From NCBI GenBank assembly GCA_902801175.1, contig CADCHF010000020.1, positions 1 through 64,000 on the forward strand: a stretch of 64,000 bases of DNA, read 5' to 3'. Of the stretch, positions 10,329-19,890 are shown one piece after another. A model generated the notes under the pieces. That model had not been told where the DNA came from and ran no database searches. It saw only the letters and a program-made list of their open reading frames with translations. Position 1 is the first letter of the stretch. The number at the start of each line of letters is the position of its first letter. The stretch comes from an uncultured Coriobacteriaceae bacterium (GTDB taxonomy: Bacteria > Actinomycetota > Coriobacteriia > Coriobacteriales > Atopobiaceae). The position numbers and the translations under genes are program-made.

Positions 10329-10951
10329 GACTGCTCACCTTCTTGCAAACGGCCAGTTGTCTTTTGCCACCACGCTTTGATGTGCTCATCAAGCCCAGCG
10401 GCAGTTCCAGAGTTGTCAATGACCGAGCTTGCGTGCGCCAGCAGCCACTCATCTGTGGGCTGATTTGCCGCACGGGCCTCAAAGTCCTCCGCCGTCATGC
10501 CACGGCCAATGGCGCGCTCGCGACGCACCTCGTAAGGGCACCACACCACAAGCACCTCATCTGCCAAAGGCAGCATGTCGATCGCACGATCGAGCAACGG
10601 AACCTCTACAAGGGTTACTAGAGGCGGATTCTCTTTGCCGCCAAGGTCAGCTAGACGAGCACGCAACAGAGCCACGATCGCCGGAATCTCAATCGCCTCA
10701 AGCTTTGCCGCAGCCTCAGGCGTTGCAAAGGCACGCTGAGCCAAAAGCGGGCGATCCAGCTCCCCTGTCGCCTCATCCACAAGGTCGTGACCAAAGGCGG
10801 CGAGCACATCCCCAATGATTGGCGAGTTGGGTTGTAGTACTTCACGTGACAGCTGATCCAGGTCAATCCTCGTGCAGCCAAGCTTCTCGAGCTTGGTCGC
10901 AACCGTGGACTTTCCCGAACCTATGCCACCTGCTAAAAAGACCGTACGCAT
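10325..10951 (-). CDS. coaE: Dephospho-CoA kinase
   Basis: Final enzyme of coenzyme A synthesis, phosphorylating dephospho-CoA with ATP. The N-terminal P-loop FLAGGIGSGKSTVATKLEKLG, the IDLDQLSREVL segment, a lid region VWCPYEVRRERAIGRG and the C-terminal SSVIDNSGTAAGLDEHI motif are all present. I chose ATG at 10951, which begins MRTVFLAGG; the ORF can be extended 9 codons but the extension lies within the upstream gene and has no better site. Little Shine-Dalgarno is visible, so coupling to the upstream zinc-ribbon gene, which ends 10 bases before, is likely. Confidence 0.94.
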   Translation of the reverse strand: MRTVFLAGGIGSGKSTVATKLEKLGCTRIDLDQLSREVLQPNSPIIGDVLAAFGHDLVDEATGELDRPLLAQRAFATPEAAAKLEAIEIPAIVALLRARLADLGGKENPPLVTLVEVPLLDRAIDMLPLADEVLVVWCPYEVRRERAIGRGMTAEDFEARAANQPTDEWLLAHASSVIDNSGTAAGLDEHIKAWWQKTTGRLQEGEQS

Positions 10952-10961
10952 GCAGTTATCA

Positions 10962-11372
10962 CTACGAACGGGCGTCAAACTTCTTGTGGCAAGAAGGGCA
11001 GGTCACACGCATCTTGCCCTTGCCCCGCGGCACACGCATCTTTTGATGGCACGACGGGCAGGTGAGATGGCGGTACGAGCGAAGCTCGGCAAAGGATGCC
11101 GCAGGATTGTGGACCCATGTGGCCAGCGGCCCCACGAGCTTGAGGAAAGCACGATTCTCCTCGCGGCGCTGTGCAACGTTCTTTGACGAGGTACGCCAGC
11201 AGGCGTAGACAGCAGCAATAAAGGCCACAAGGCTCAGCCACTGCGTGCGAGCAAAGACGTTAATCAAAAGGAGCAGGACAGAGAAACCAAGTACGGTATT
11301 GCCCAGCTCATCAGAGCCGTTACGACCACGCATCCACGTTGCAAGACGGTCAAGAATCGACTGCTTGGACAT
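10962..11372 (-). CDS. Small membrane protein with C-terminal zinc ribbon
   Basis: Protein of 136 aa with two adjacent hydrophobic segments (about residues 25-65) and a C-terminal zinc ribbon made of two Cys pairs, CPSCHQKM and CPSCHKKF, separated by a basic PRGKGK loop. The layout resembles small zinc-ribbon membrane proteins found next to coaE in Actinobacteria, but I cannot name it. It is the first gene of an apparent operon with coaE and the lytic transglycosylase. Confidence 0.75.
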   Translation of the reverse strand: MSKQSILDRLATWMRGRNGSDELGNTVLGFSVLLLLINVFARTQWLSLVAFIAAVYACWRTSSKNVAQRREENRAFLKLVGPLATWVHNPAASFAELRSYRHLTCPSCHQKMRVPRGKGKMRVTCPSCHKKFDARS

Positions 11373-11654
11373 TGCTTACCACCTACGATCAAATAGAAGT
11401 CATCTGGCGCAGCGCGCCCATGCAATAGATGTTGCCCCATTTGTGCGGGCGAAAGACTGTTGTTTGCAAGCTGTCACGGGAATGACGCAAAGTGTAGGCA
11501 CCGCTCCTACGGCGCCTGCGGCTCTTGTGGCAAGTGCCGGCAGAGGCGGGGTGATTCGCCAGGCAGTCCCACACGCAGGCACTCTCCCCCACACTTGGAC
11601 ACATTTCGGCAGGCTTCAACGCTCGCGGCCAGGGTCCCAAACGTTAAGAGCCAC

Positions 11655-11688
11655 AAACAAAGCGAGGCCACCCAAGGGCGACCCCGCT
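11655..11688 (-). terminator. Terminator after the LPRTG surface gene
   Basis: On the minus strand a 12-bp stem including wobble pairs (arms 11677-11688 and 11661-11672) is followed by TTTGTTTG. It lies about 35 bases past the stop of the sortase-anchored gene. The rest of 11373-11650 shows no supported gene; a 67-codon minus-strand reading frame there has no good start site. Confidence 0.6.
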
Positions 11689-11722
11689 CGAAGGCTTGTG
11701 TCTGACGCACCGGTCAGAAGCG

Positions 11723-12271
11723 CTACTTTGACTTGGTCGACCTCCGCCTCAGCACCACGGCGACGGCCACCAGGCCAATGCCAGCCCCTGCAACAACTGG
11801 CCAGGGCACGAGGCCCATAAGGTCGCCAGTCCTTGGCAACACTCGGCCAGCAGGTCTCGGCGCTGCCTTTGTGGGCTTCGAGGAGGACGTTGGGCTGGGG
11901 TTCGACGGACCGGGCTCAGGTTCCTCGTCCTTCCTGTTGACGATTGTCACCGAGCCGTCCTTAAGGTCGGCCATGGTCTCGGTGGCATCGGCGGTGTAGC
12001 CCTCAGGCACCTCTGTCTCTACGATGCGGATTTGGCCAGATTCGGCCCAACCCGCGAGCACGATGTTTCCGTCTGAGTCGGTCTCGCCCGTATAGAGCAG
12101 CTTCCACTCGTCTTGCAGGCGCTCTGCCTCGGCCTTGTCGGTGGTGGTCACGACGCTGCCGTCGGGATATGTCAGGGTGTAGGTCTCGCCAGCCGCCAGC
12201 GCCACCGACGGCACCGCAAGCGCGAGGCCGATAGCCGCTGTTGCTGCGAAGCGACATGTCTTAGCATTCAT
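11723..12271 (-). CDS. LPRTG sortase-anchored surface protein with SpaA-like domain
   Basis: Secreted wall-anchored protein of 182 aa. Signal peptide residues 1-26 end in ALAAG; a short domain ending in the prealbumin-like signature VPEGYTADATETMADLKDGSVTIV-type sequence resembles a SpaA/Cna_B fold; a Pro/Ser spacer (residues 118-145) precedes LPRTGD, a hydrophobic segment and the basic tail RRRSTKSK. That order is the classical sortase A sorting signal. ATG at 12271 follows AGGAG. No sortase gene is in the window, so the enzyme must be elsewhere. Close to a broken Cna_B gene, which suggests a remnant adhesin or pilin cluster. Confidence 0.87.
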   Translation of the reverse strand: MNAKTCRFAATAAIGLALAVPSVALAAGETYTLTYPDGSVVTTTDKAEAERLQDEWKLLYTGETDSDGNIVLAGWAESGQIRIVETEVPEGYTADATETMADLKDGSVTIVNRKDEEPEPGPSNPSPTSSSKPTKAAPRPAGRVLPRTGDLMGLVPWPVVAGAGIGLVAVAVVLRRRSTKSK

Positions 12272-12555
12272 GTTGTTGCTCCTGTTGAGGTCGAAATGGT
12301 TGTGTTTGCGCAGTGACGCCTGCTTTGACTCGGGCCTAGCTCAGACTCAGATGGCGTCATGCCACAGAAGAGAAGCCAGCTGCTGTCATCACACTTGTAA
12401 TCTCATTGTCAGCCGGAACGTCGGTTCAGGCATACCACGCTTGAAAGGCCGCGGATCGTGGCATCCCATCCATGCGCCTCTCTGGGGAGAGCCCGGCGAC
12501 AAATACCCTGCAGCACCCGAGTCGCATGTTTTTTTGAGACACACCGCAAACCCCT

Positions 12556-13752
12556 CTACTGTATGAGACCTCCTTGGCCATCGAGCAAGGATGCGTAGTA
12601 GTTGACGAGTGAGCAGTCCTCCCCGACGCCGTATACATACATTGGCTCGGGCAGCCAGAAGACACGGTCTTCAAGCCAGCCTTCGAGACCCGCCAGTTCT
12701 TGTGCGCGACTTTCGCTGCGGCCCCTGGCAAGCCACTCCTCTTTTGTGAGTGGCCGATCGAGAGCGAAGCCAAGGCTCTCGTAGAGTGCGGCTGTCGCCT
12801 CGTCAAAGCCCTTGTCCATAAAGCTCTGCTTTGTGGTTGGCGAAACAATATGCATGTCGTCAGGATTGAAGATCTCGAGCAGCTGAAGCCCCGTGATGGT
12901 TATGTGCTTCTCGTGCAGGGCATAGTGGAGTTCGTCTCCCTCGGGGCTGTACTTTGGCACCTCTGGATAGGTGATGCCATATACATAGTGTCCGCTGATC
13001 GACCTCTTGGAATCGACGCCTTTATCCCTATCAAACGTGTACCAAGTTACTTGGCCCTTGCCCATATCCTTGATTTCGGGGATGGGCTGCTCGTCCATAC
13101 GCGTAAACGCATCAAGCGGGAGGCGATAGACGAACTCGGGGTCATAGTCAGAGCTTGTCGTGCTCCACAGCTCAATATACGGCGCATAGTCCTCGGGCAA
13201 GATCCTCTTCGATGCATCTGCTGCGCTGTAGAAGCTCCAGCACTTCCGGAACCTGATCTTCTTGGTGAGCGTGTTGGTGATTGTTTCGCCGCTCTTTGCA
13301 GGTGAGCCCTTGGCCGCATAGCCCTCAATTGGGTCTTCGGAAACGGTATAGGCTATCTCCGCACCATCGTCACTTTCCTTGGGGAGACCCTAGAACGCAA
13401 CGGTCCACGAGTCGCCCTCGATAGACACCTCTGGTGTCGTTCCCATGACTTCCTGACCATCCGCCAGCAGGTGCAGGGCTGCGGTGAACTCGTCTGCGGT
13501 TGGACGCATGCCATCCTTGTCGCTCGCATCAACCCACTTCTTGGTGATGACCACATCGACTGTCGACGGCTCGCTCACCTTAAGCGTTGGCTTTCCGTAC
13601 ACCTCGAACTTGACCCCCGGGATGGGGCCGTTGTCCTGATCGACCTTGTGGATGGTGAAGCCGCCCACCGCCCAGGCTGCCGTCGTCACGAGCAGCAAGC
13701 ATGCCAGCGCAAGCAGCGCTGACGCCCACCTTGGGACCCTACTCCTCATCAT
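12556..13752 (-). pseudogene. Cna_B-type surface protein interrupted by an in-frame TAG
   Basis: One reading frame runs from 13752 to 12556, broken only by TAG at 13390-13392. The first part has a signal peptide (WASALLALACLLLVTTAAWA) and a Cna_B domain beginning VDVVITKKWVDASD. The stop falls between WTVAF and GLPKESDDGAEIAYTVSED, exactly inside the conserved Cna_B W..F..LPK...G..I.YTV.E pattern, so both halves clearly belong to one domain. The downstream half continues for 278 codons with no LPXTG or membrane anchor and ends at 12556. Start 13752 has GAGG upstream. It is either a recent nonsense mutation or a recoded stop; no suppressor evidence is visible. Confidence 0.85.
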
Positions 13753-13799
13753 GCTTCCTCGCTCCCGCATCGCGGGCCCGCCGCCTTTGCAGGCAAAGC

Positions 13800-13830
13800 A
13801 TATTTATGATAATGGCTCTATCATAAATAT
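13800..13830. promoter_or_regulatory. AT-rich perfect palindrome upstream of the Cna_B gene
   Basis: Perfect 12-base arms ATATTTATGATA (13800-13811) and its complement (13819-13830) with a 7-base centre ATGGCTC. It lies 48 bases upstream of the Cna_B gene start in an otherwise G+C-rich area. It looks like an operator for a dimeric repressor; a recombinase core site is possible but no partner copy was found. Confidence 0.55.
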
Positions 13831-13928
13831 TCTCATAGCTTACGGAAGACATTTTTTATTAAGATGCATTTCGTTAATGCTAGTAGCAACCTGTCTGTGC
13901 ACAGGCAAACCGCGGGAGCTGTAGCGAC

Positions 13929-13962
13929 ATAAAAGCAGGGCCGCCTGAAGGCGACCCTGCTT
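13929..13962 (-). terminator. rpsA terminator
   Basis: On the minus strand a 13-bp stem with one mismatch (arms 13950-13962 and 13933-13945) and a 4-base loop is followed by TTTT. It starts about 32 bases after the rpsA stop codon. Confidence 0.85.
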
Positions 13963-13993
13963 GCATTAACGCTTGCCCAATGAACCTAAAAGG

Positions 13994-15169
13994 TTACTCC
14001 TCGACGGGAGCCTCCTCCTCGGCCTCCTCCTCGGGCTTGTCGATGGGCTTGACCTCGACCTCGACGCCCAGCGTCTCGGCAGCGGCCTTCATCGACAGGG
14101 AGATACGACGACGGTCGAGGTCGATCTCCATGACCTTGACCTGCACCGGGTCGCCCACAGCGCAGACCTGCGCGGGAGCGTCGACGTGCTGCTTGGCCAT
14201 CTCGGAGATGTGGACCAGGCCCTCAACGCCGTCGCCAAGGTCAACGAATGCACCAAAGGTGACGAGCTTGGTGACGGTGCCCTCGACGATAGCGCCAACG
14301 GGATACTTCTTGACGAGGGTGCGCCAAGGATCCTCGGTGGTCTGCTTGAGACCGAGGGAGATGCGCTCGCGGTTGAGGTCGACATCGAGAACCTGAACCT
14401 CGACCTCCTGGCCAACCTTGACAACCTCGGAAGGATGGTTGACATGGTTCCAAGAGAGCTCGGAGATGTGGATGAGACCGTCGATGCCGCCGAGGTCGAC
14501 AAAGGCACCAAAGTCGACGATGGAGGAAACGACGCCCTTGAGACGCATGCCGCTCTGGAGCTTGGAGAGGATCTCGGAGCGCTCGGCCTTGCGGGCCTCC
14601 TCGAGCACGACGCGACGAGAAAGGACAACGTTGTTGCGGTTGCGGTCCATCTCGATGACGCGAGCCTCGATGCGGGTGTTCATGTAAGCGGTGAGGTCCT
14701 TCACGCGGCGAAGGTCCACGAGGGAAGCAGGCAGGAAGCCGCGCAGGCCGATGTCGAGGATAAGACCGCCCTTGACGACCTCGATGACCTCGCCCTCGAC
14801 GTTCTCGCCGTTGTTGAACTTCTCCTCGACGCGGTTCCAAGCACGCTCGTACTCAGCACGCTTCTTGGAGAGGATCAGGCGACCCTCCTTGTCCTCCTTC
14901 TGAAGGACCAGAGCCTCGATCTCGTCGCCAAGAGCAACAATCTCGGACGGGTCGACGTCCTTGCGGATGGACAGCTCGCGGGAAGGAATGACGCCCTCGG
15001 ACTTGAAGCCGATGTCAAGCAGGACCTCATCATGCTCAATCTTGACGACGGTGCCGGTGACAAGGTCGCCCTCATCAAAGGCAGTGATGGTGCCGTCGAT
15101 GAGCTGGTTCATCTCCTCATCGGACACGTCCTCAAGGGAGAAGATGGACGAGTTCTGAATCTCACTCAA
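13994..15169 (-). CDS. rpsA: 30S ribosomal protein S1
   Basis: RNA-binding protein that helps the small ribosomal subunit capture mRNA. Four S1 (OB-fold) repeats can be seen, starting near residues 30 (GDLVTGTVVKIEHDEVLLDI), 118 (GENVEGEVIEVVKGGLILDI), 203 (GMRLKGVVSSIVDFGAFVDL) and 288 (GAIVEGTVTKLVTFGAFVDL), with an acidic tail. Length of 391 aa fits Gram-positive S1. The start is TTG at 15169, with AAAGGGG upstream; there is no ATG in a suitable position. A promoter is proposed at 15316-15345 and a strong terminator follows. Confidence 0.97.
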   Translation of the reverse strand: MSEIQNSSIFSLEDVSDEEMNQLIDGTITAFDEGDLVTGTVVKIEHDEVLLDIGFKSEGVIPSRELSIRKDVDPSEIVALGDEIEALVLQKEDKEGRLILSKKRAEYERAWNRVEEKFNNGENVEGEVIEVVKGGLILDIGLRGFLPASLVDLRRVKDLTAYMNTRIEARVIEMDRNRNNVVLSRRVVLEEARKAERSEILSKLQSGMRLKGVVSSIVDFGAFVDLGGIDGLIHISELSWNHVNHPSEVVKVGQEVEVQVLDVDLNRERISLGLKQTTEDPWRTLVKKYPVGAIVEGTVTKLVTFGAFVDLGDGVEGLVHISEMAKQHVDAPAQVCAVGDPVQVKVMEIDLDRRRISLSMKAAAETLGVEVEVKPIDKPEEEAEEEAPVEE

Positions 15170-15315
15170 AGGTGGACCCCTTTCGAAAACGGGGCCCCGA
15201 TCTACATGATCGCTACCTTGGGCGTCGGGCGGGTGAGCCTTGCCGCGGATGGAAACTTACATGCTCTCGGGGGCCAACAGATACTTTGCACGAGCACCGT
15301 GCTCATGCGCTCTTA

Positions 15316-15345
15316 AGAATACTCGTTTGCAAGGTCGAAATGCAA
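15316..15345 (-). promoter_or_regulatory. Candidate rpsA promoter
   Basis: On the minus strand TTGCAT (15340-15345) and TATTCT (15316-15321) are separated by 18 bases, about 150 bases before the rpsA start. This resembles a sigma-70-type promoter. The rest of the 15170-15471 gap shows no gene; it also holds the end region of the subtilase transcript from the other side. Confidence 0.4.
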
Positions 15346-15471
15346 GCTTAAAGCACTGATTCTTCCAATTTTGGCATGGTTGTGGCGGCTAGATCATCGA
15401 TTACCGCCTCTATCTATATCTACAATTCAGTAGTGCCTAGTTCTCGGCAATTTTGCCTTCCAGCCTTTCTG

Positions 15472-17940
15472 TTACGCTATCTGCTTCATCGGAGACACCG
15501 CCTCGAAGAAGTGGAACATCATGAGCGAGCCGTCGTAGCTCATCCAGTAATTCTCGTTTGATCCTTCGAGAATGATTCCCGTGGCACCCGGCCTACCATA
15601 CGCATCCATGCTTTCCAAAACCCTCCATGTGCCGGAGTCCTGTACATTGGAGCCCTCGTATGGTGACCCCTCGATGTAGAACTCACCGCTCTCCATCACC
15701 GTAACCGATGTATTCGGCCAATCCCCACCAACCGTTTCCCAGACGCCGACAAAGACTTGGGCGCCCGATACATCCGTATCTTCCGCACCAGAGCTGCGTG
15801 GCGTATCGCCTCCAACAGAACTAAAGCTCAGTGCTGGAAGCGCGTGCTCTTTGTAAGCCTTAATTTCCGGGATGCTCGAAGCCGAGAGCTTCTCAATGTT
15901 GTCCTGAGTGAAAGCCTGGTACTCGATATCGAGCTGGCCGTCACTCGTTAGGGCAGCCTGTATCTCGTCCATGTAGTCGGCAGATACAGCCACTGGGCCC
16001 TGGTTGAAGGCAAAGTAGCTCGTGGTCCCCATGGATTTGTCGCCGCCCACTATGCCTAGGTACAGCAGCTGACCCTCCGGAATGCCAAGCTGTTCGTAAA
16101 AGTCTTTGTTGGCTCCCAGATAGTATGCTGAGTCAGCATAGCTCGTACCAAGCTCGATTACCTGATTACGATAGAACCTAGCGCCGTTAATCCTCTCGAT
16201 GAGACCTGAGCGCTCTAACTCAAACACCTCTCCCGTATCTGGATCGATGTCATACACAACGTTTGGGCAAAGCGTGTCAGCCGACTGTTCCTCATATGAG
16301 ACGAAAAGATTTGGCACGCCATCGTTGTCCATGTCGCCAATTGCAAATCCGTAGTACAGCTGCCTCAGGACATCGCCTCTATACGTCAGATCAACAACAG
16401 GGAAGTCGCCCTCAAAGCTATCCGCAGCATCAATTATGTTCATCAAATAGCATTGGTACAGTCCAACAACATTATCGTGTTCGCTCATTTGACCCGTCGT
16501 ACGCAACGCCTTGCGTACCGCAAGATTCGCATTGACTACAGGCATTCCGCCCTTCACTTTGTTGTCGGAGCTATCCAAAGCCTTTTGCCTGTAAGACGTT
16601 TTCACAATCTCAACAACATCAGAACCAGCCAGCTCTGGCGCTGCACCCCAAACGAGTCCACAAACACCAGTTACTATAGGAGCAGCCATAGAGGTACCGC
16701 TCATTTGGCCATACTGGTTCTCGGGCAAACAACTCAGAAGATCGTCGCCTGGAGCACAGACTGTCACTTGAGAACCATCGTTTGAAAATGACGCAATCTG
16801 CGGTTCAATCTGTCGTGAATCCCAACTAAAGTTGCTGTCACATGCGGCAACCACAAGGATGCGGTCAACGATATCCTCAGCAGGGGCAAAGGCCTCATCA
16901 CAGTTATCCTTCGTGATGCCCGCAAACAAACAGGCGTTCCTTGCGTCCACTCCCGAGTTGCCTGCAGCCTGAACAACGATAAAGTCGTAGCCCTTCTCGA
17001 GAAGCATGCCCATTGCGCGTGAGTACTTTGCCGACGAGATGTCAATAACCTCCTGTGACCACTCACCGGGTGCGCCAACAGAGAAGTTGACCACCTTTGC
17101 CCCGTTGGTGACCGTCTCATACAATCCGAGCAATAGGCTGGTATCGGTAAAGAGATAGCCCGACTCCTCATCAAATTTGGTTGTCGGGCTACCATCAAAA
17201 CAGAGAACCTCTGCCTTGGAATTAACGCCCGCAATACCCGTTTCATTGTCCCGCTCTGCGGCCAGCAGTCCGGCAACATGAGACCCGTGATAACTAGGAG
17301 CACGGTATTCGCCGTCCGCTTCCGACGCATATGAAAGCGACGCCTTGAGGTCCTCGTGTTCCATGTCAAAACCTGCATCAACTAAGCCTAGTTTTGCGGA
17401 CTCAATATCTCCGTCGTCAATGAGCGACCAAGCTTCGGGTGCATCTATAACATCGAGCCACCATGCACTTCCGTTCGGCAGATAGCCATCCCCTTCCCAA
17501 TCATCGTTGGGGATGTGCCGCACGGAGTCTGTAAGCACAACGCGGTCAAGGTCGGCAAAAGCTACACCCTCTTGCTCTTCGAGCGTTGCGCAAACGCCAT
17601 TGAGCTCCTCTTCATCTGTTGCGGAAACACTCAGCTGCATCTGGTCAAAGGCATCTAGCTGGCCTACAACCTCACCGTTAACCGCTTCTATGGCAGACGT
17701 GCGTATTTCCGCCGTTGCATCGGGCTCAAACCAAACAGTCACAATGCCAGAGATATATCCATAGGCTTGGCCAGTGTCAAACTTGACGTCGCGTCCTTCG
17801 AGTTCGTACAAAGTGTTAACTTCTGCGTGCTTTGCTCCACCATCTGCTGCTCCGGAAGCTCCGGCACAGCCCACCAAACCTGTATGGACTAAAGTCGCCG
17901 CAATCAGCGCAGCTATAAAAACTCTGGTCTTCCTCTTCAT
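15472..17940 (-). CDS. Subtilisin-like serine protease lipoprotein (S8 family)
   Basis: Exported protease of about 822 aa. The N-terminus KRKTRVFIAALIAATL followed by HTGLVGC is a lipoprotein signal with lipobox, so it is probably tethered to the membrane. A propeptide-like region precedes the S8 catalytic triad: Asp in GLVDAGFDMEHEDL, His in SYHGSHVAGLLAAE and Ser in SGTSMAAPIVTGV, with the oxyanion Asn in VVQAAGNSG. The C-terminal third holds a DMDNDGVPNLFVSYEE segment like calcium-binding repeats and an unassigned domain. ATG at 17940 follows GGTGGGGA. First gene of the accessory island; it could process neighbouring surface proteins or a signal peptide, which is only inference. Confidence 0.92.
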   Translation of the reverse strand: MKRKTRVFIAALIAATLVHTGLVGCAGASGAADGGAKHAEVNTLYELEGRDVKFDTGQAYGYISGIVTVWFEPDATAEIRTSAIEAVNGEVVGQLDAFDQMQLSVSATDEEELNGVCATLEEQEGVAFADLDRVVLTDSVRHIPNDDWEGDGYLPNGSAWWLDVIDAPEAWSLIDDGDIESAKLGLVDAGFDMEHEDLKASLSYASEADGEYRAPSYHGSHVAGLLAAERDNETGIAGVNSKAEVLCFDGSPTTKFDEESGYLFTDTSLLLGLYETVTNGAKVVNFSVGAPGEWSQEVIDISSAKYSRAMGMLLEKGYDFIVVQAAGNSGVDARNACLFAGITKDNCDEAFAPAEDIVDRILVVAACDSNFSWDSRQIEPQIASFSNDGSQVTVCAPGDDLLSCLPENQYGQMSGTSMAAPIVTGVCGLVWGAAPELAGSDVVEIVKTSYRQKALDSSDNKVKGGMPVVNANLAVRKALRTTGQMSEHDNVVGLYQCYLMNIIDAADSFEGDFPVVDLTYRGDVLRQLYYGFAIGDMDNDGVPNLFVSYEEQSADTLCPNVVYDIDPDTGEVFELERSGLIERINGARFYRNQVIELGTSYADSAYYLGANKDFYEQLGIPEGQLLYLGIVGGDKSMGTTSYFAFNQGPVAVSADYMDEIQAALTSDGQLDIEYQAFTQDNIEKLSASSIPEIKAYKEHALPALSFSSVGGDTPRSSGAEDTDVSGAQVFVGVWETVGGDWPNTSVTVMESGEFYIEGSPYEGSNVQDSGTWRVLESMDAYGRPGATGIILEGSNENYWMSYDGSLMMFHFFEAVSPMKQIA

Positions 17941-18018
17941 GTGCAATCCCCACCCAAACAATTAGAAATAACCAAGTCAAGTAAGAATCCATCGTTCCCT
18001 GGTTTCGCAATAGACCGT

Positions 18019-18052
18019 GCGTGAGCCAACCACCTACAACATTGGCTCACGC
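18019..18052 (-). terminator. Hairpin between CWB2 gene and subtilase
   Basis: Perfect 11-base arms (18019-18029 and 18042-18052) with a 12-base loop and no T-run. It lies in the 321-base gap 17941-18261 after the CWB2 gene on the minus strand. It may end that transcript or stabilise its 3' end. Nothing else supported in the gap. Confidence 0.5.
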
Positions 18053-18261
18053 AATCTAAGCATTGGCATTGATTTGTAGTTCCGGTACCGTCTGGCATCC
18101 TTTCATTGCCGTCAAATTGAGTTAAGGCCGATATTCATCCGATGGGTCTAACAGCCTTCAGGACGGGTCTTGCGCGGAAGTTCCGCAGGAGCATGTATCA
18201 ACCGGAGCCACCAAATCATTCTTCGCCACATGGTATGCGGACGGGCGCAGTAAACCCACTA

Positions 18262-19890
18262 CTAGACGATTACTCCGCCAAAGAAATCCCAGCCGTAATT
18301 GCCGCCACGCGTTTGGGGTATTGAGAACGCCTCTTTTCCATCAAACTTGATTGACACCCCAGGGGCATTACTCGATTGCCACTGCCCAAACTTTGTCTCC
18401 TTGCTCCCTCCCTTGGGAATAGCCCCCAAGGAACCGTCACCATAAAAGTTGATAGTCCAACCGTTGTATGTACCGCCCTTGACGCTATGTTTTCCACAGC
18501 TCACCAGCGACGTATTTGAAAGCTGTCTCCAAAGCTTTTGAGAAATAACTGCCCGACCACCAAGAATGTGACCATGCGTCTCGTTGCCTGAAAAGAGATC
18601 TGCATTCATGTAGGAGAACTCAAACCCATATTCAGGTGAAATCTTATTAATACTCTCGTCTACGAGTATGAGGACACTTTTTTGTTTTCCGGCAAGCGCC
18701 GCTCCACAGAGAGCGTCTTTGTATCCGGTGGTTGTCGCAAAGGTTTTGTGAGCAAAGGACATGCCGTTCTCAATAGACCATCGGGCGATAGCGGCGGAGG
18801 TTTCAAGGGCGTTGTTTCCACTCAGGCGCCTGATATCAGACACGGCAGTGCCATACCAAATCTGCTGTTCAACTGACTCCGGCACCGCCTTGTCCCCACC
18901 TACAATGATGGCTCTCGTGAAATTGCCCGCATCGATCGCCCTCAGAGTTGTGTCAGATAGGGTCCTTTTCCAGGATGTTTTGTTTGGCTCTACAAGAAAG
19001 ATCGGAGCCCCCATCGCATAAGCATACGGCGCAATCGACAGGGCGTCTTTGAATGAATTGGACGTGCTTATGATGCAGGTCGATGACCAGTTGGATCCGG
19101 CTTTGTAGGCAGCCACGGCAGTAGCTGAGCCCGTCTTGCCCGAAACACGCACCGTGTTGGAACAGACAGCCTTTATTTGGGTAAAGCAGTTCTTTGAAAT
19201 TACAGCCTCACCACCGATGACGATGACTTTACTCGGCTTGAGTCTCTGCAGCTCTGCCTTAGTCTGGCTCGCAAGCTTGCCCTTAGGAGTGATGAGCACG
19301 GGGGCATCGAGTCTTCCTGCCAGTGCAGTAGCGGCCAGAGCGTCGCGATAACCATCCGCCGTCGCGACTACGACCGTGCCTCTTCTGCCGTCTTTAAAGA
19401 CTCCATCAGCCCTGACAATGGCACGCATCGTATCGAGCGCGGTGTTGCCCCAGAGACGCACCCAGCGCGGAGTGCGTGCGGTATAGATCGAGCCACTTGG
19501 GTCATCATCCTCAGCCGGAGCCCCAGCAGGCGTCTGTTCCTCCTCTAAAGCAATGGCCTGCTCTTCACCATCAAACGATTCTTCTGCATCTATCGACCCC
19601 TCCGGTTCCAGTTCTTCACCAGTTTCCTGTGTGTCGGACTGCTCAGTCACAACCTCTACTGGCTCATCATCTTCAACCGCGAACACTAAATCGAGCTGTT
19701 CCTCCGTGGCGTCAACCACGCCCTCGCTCTCGTCCGCATACGCCAGCGCGGTCGGAAAGACTACCAGCAATAAAGCGAACGCTATGAGCAGCAAGACTGT
19801 TATATGAAACGCACGGCACTCCACCCAAATAGGTGCAAGTCCCATAGAACCCACCGCGTCTTTGGTCAGGACTTTGTTTCTGTTGCGCAT
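18262..19890 (-). CDS. CWB2 cell-wall-binding surface protein
   Basis: Secreted protein of about 542 aa. After a long basic N-terminus a hydrophobic signal (about residues 30-52) ends in ALAYADE; an acidic linker follows (to about residue 135), then three cell-wall-binding repeat 2 (PF04122-type) units, as shown by VVVATADGYRDALAATALAG, VIVIGGEAVISKN and AIIVGGDKAVPESVEQQ. CWB2 modules attach clostridial and actinobacterial proteins noncovalently to wall polymers. The C-terminal 90 residues (SVKGGTYNGWTINFYGDGSL onward) are a distinct unassigned domain. The RYDTMA core of other CWB2 genes here is changed to ALDTMRA. Start 19890 follows GAGAGGA. Confidence 0.88.
   Translation of the reverse strand: MRNRNKVLTKDAVGSMGLAPIWVECRAFHITVLLLIAFALLLVVFPTALAYADESEGVVDATEEQLDLVFAVEDDEPVEVVTEQSDTQETGEELEPEGSIDAEESFDGEEQAIALEEEQTPAGAPAEDDDPSGSIYTARTPRWVRLWGNTALDTMRAIVRADGVFKDGRRGTVVVATADGYRDALAATALAGRLDAPVLITPKGKLASQTKAELQRLKPSKVIVIGGEAVISKNCFTQIKAVCSNTVRVSGKTGSATAVAAYKAGSNWSSTCIISTSNSFKDALSIAPYAYAMGAPIFLVEPNKTSWKRTLSDTTLRAIDAGNFTRAIIVGGDKAVPESVEQQIWYGTAVSDIRRLSGNNALETSAAIARWSIENGMSFAHKTFATTTGYKDALCGAALAGKQKSVLILVDESINKISPEYGFEFSYMNADLFSGNETHGHILGGRAVISQKLWRQLSNTSLVSCGKHSVKGGTYNGWTINFYGDGSLGAIPKGGSKETKFGQWQSSNAPGVSIKFDGKEAFSIPQTRGGNYGWDFFGGVIV

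Noticed and set aside
11400-11710. Small minus-strand ORFs in the gap after the zinc-ribbon gene
   Set aside because: They overlap one another, lack ribosome sites and look like chance frames in G+C-rich sequence.
13800-13830. dif/XerCD site
   Set aside because: The arms form a perfect palindrome, while dif sites have differing halves with a 6-base centre; no matching partner was seen.
13973-15316. Plus-strand ORF of 447 codons across rpsA
   Set aside because: Complete antisense shadow of ribosomal protein S1; Leu/Asp-rich without domain features.
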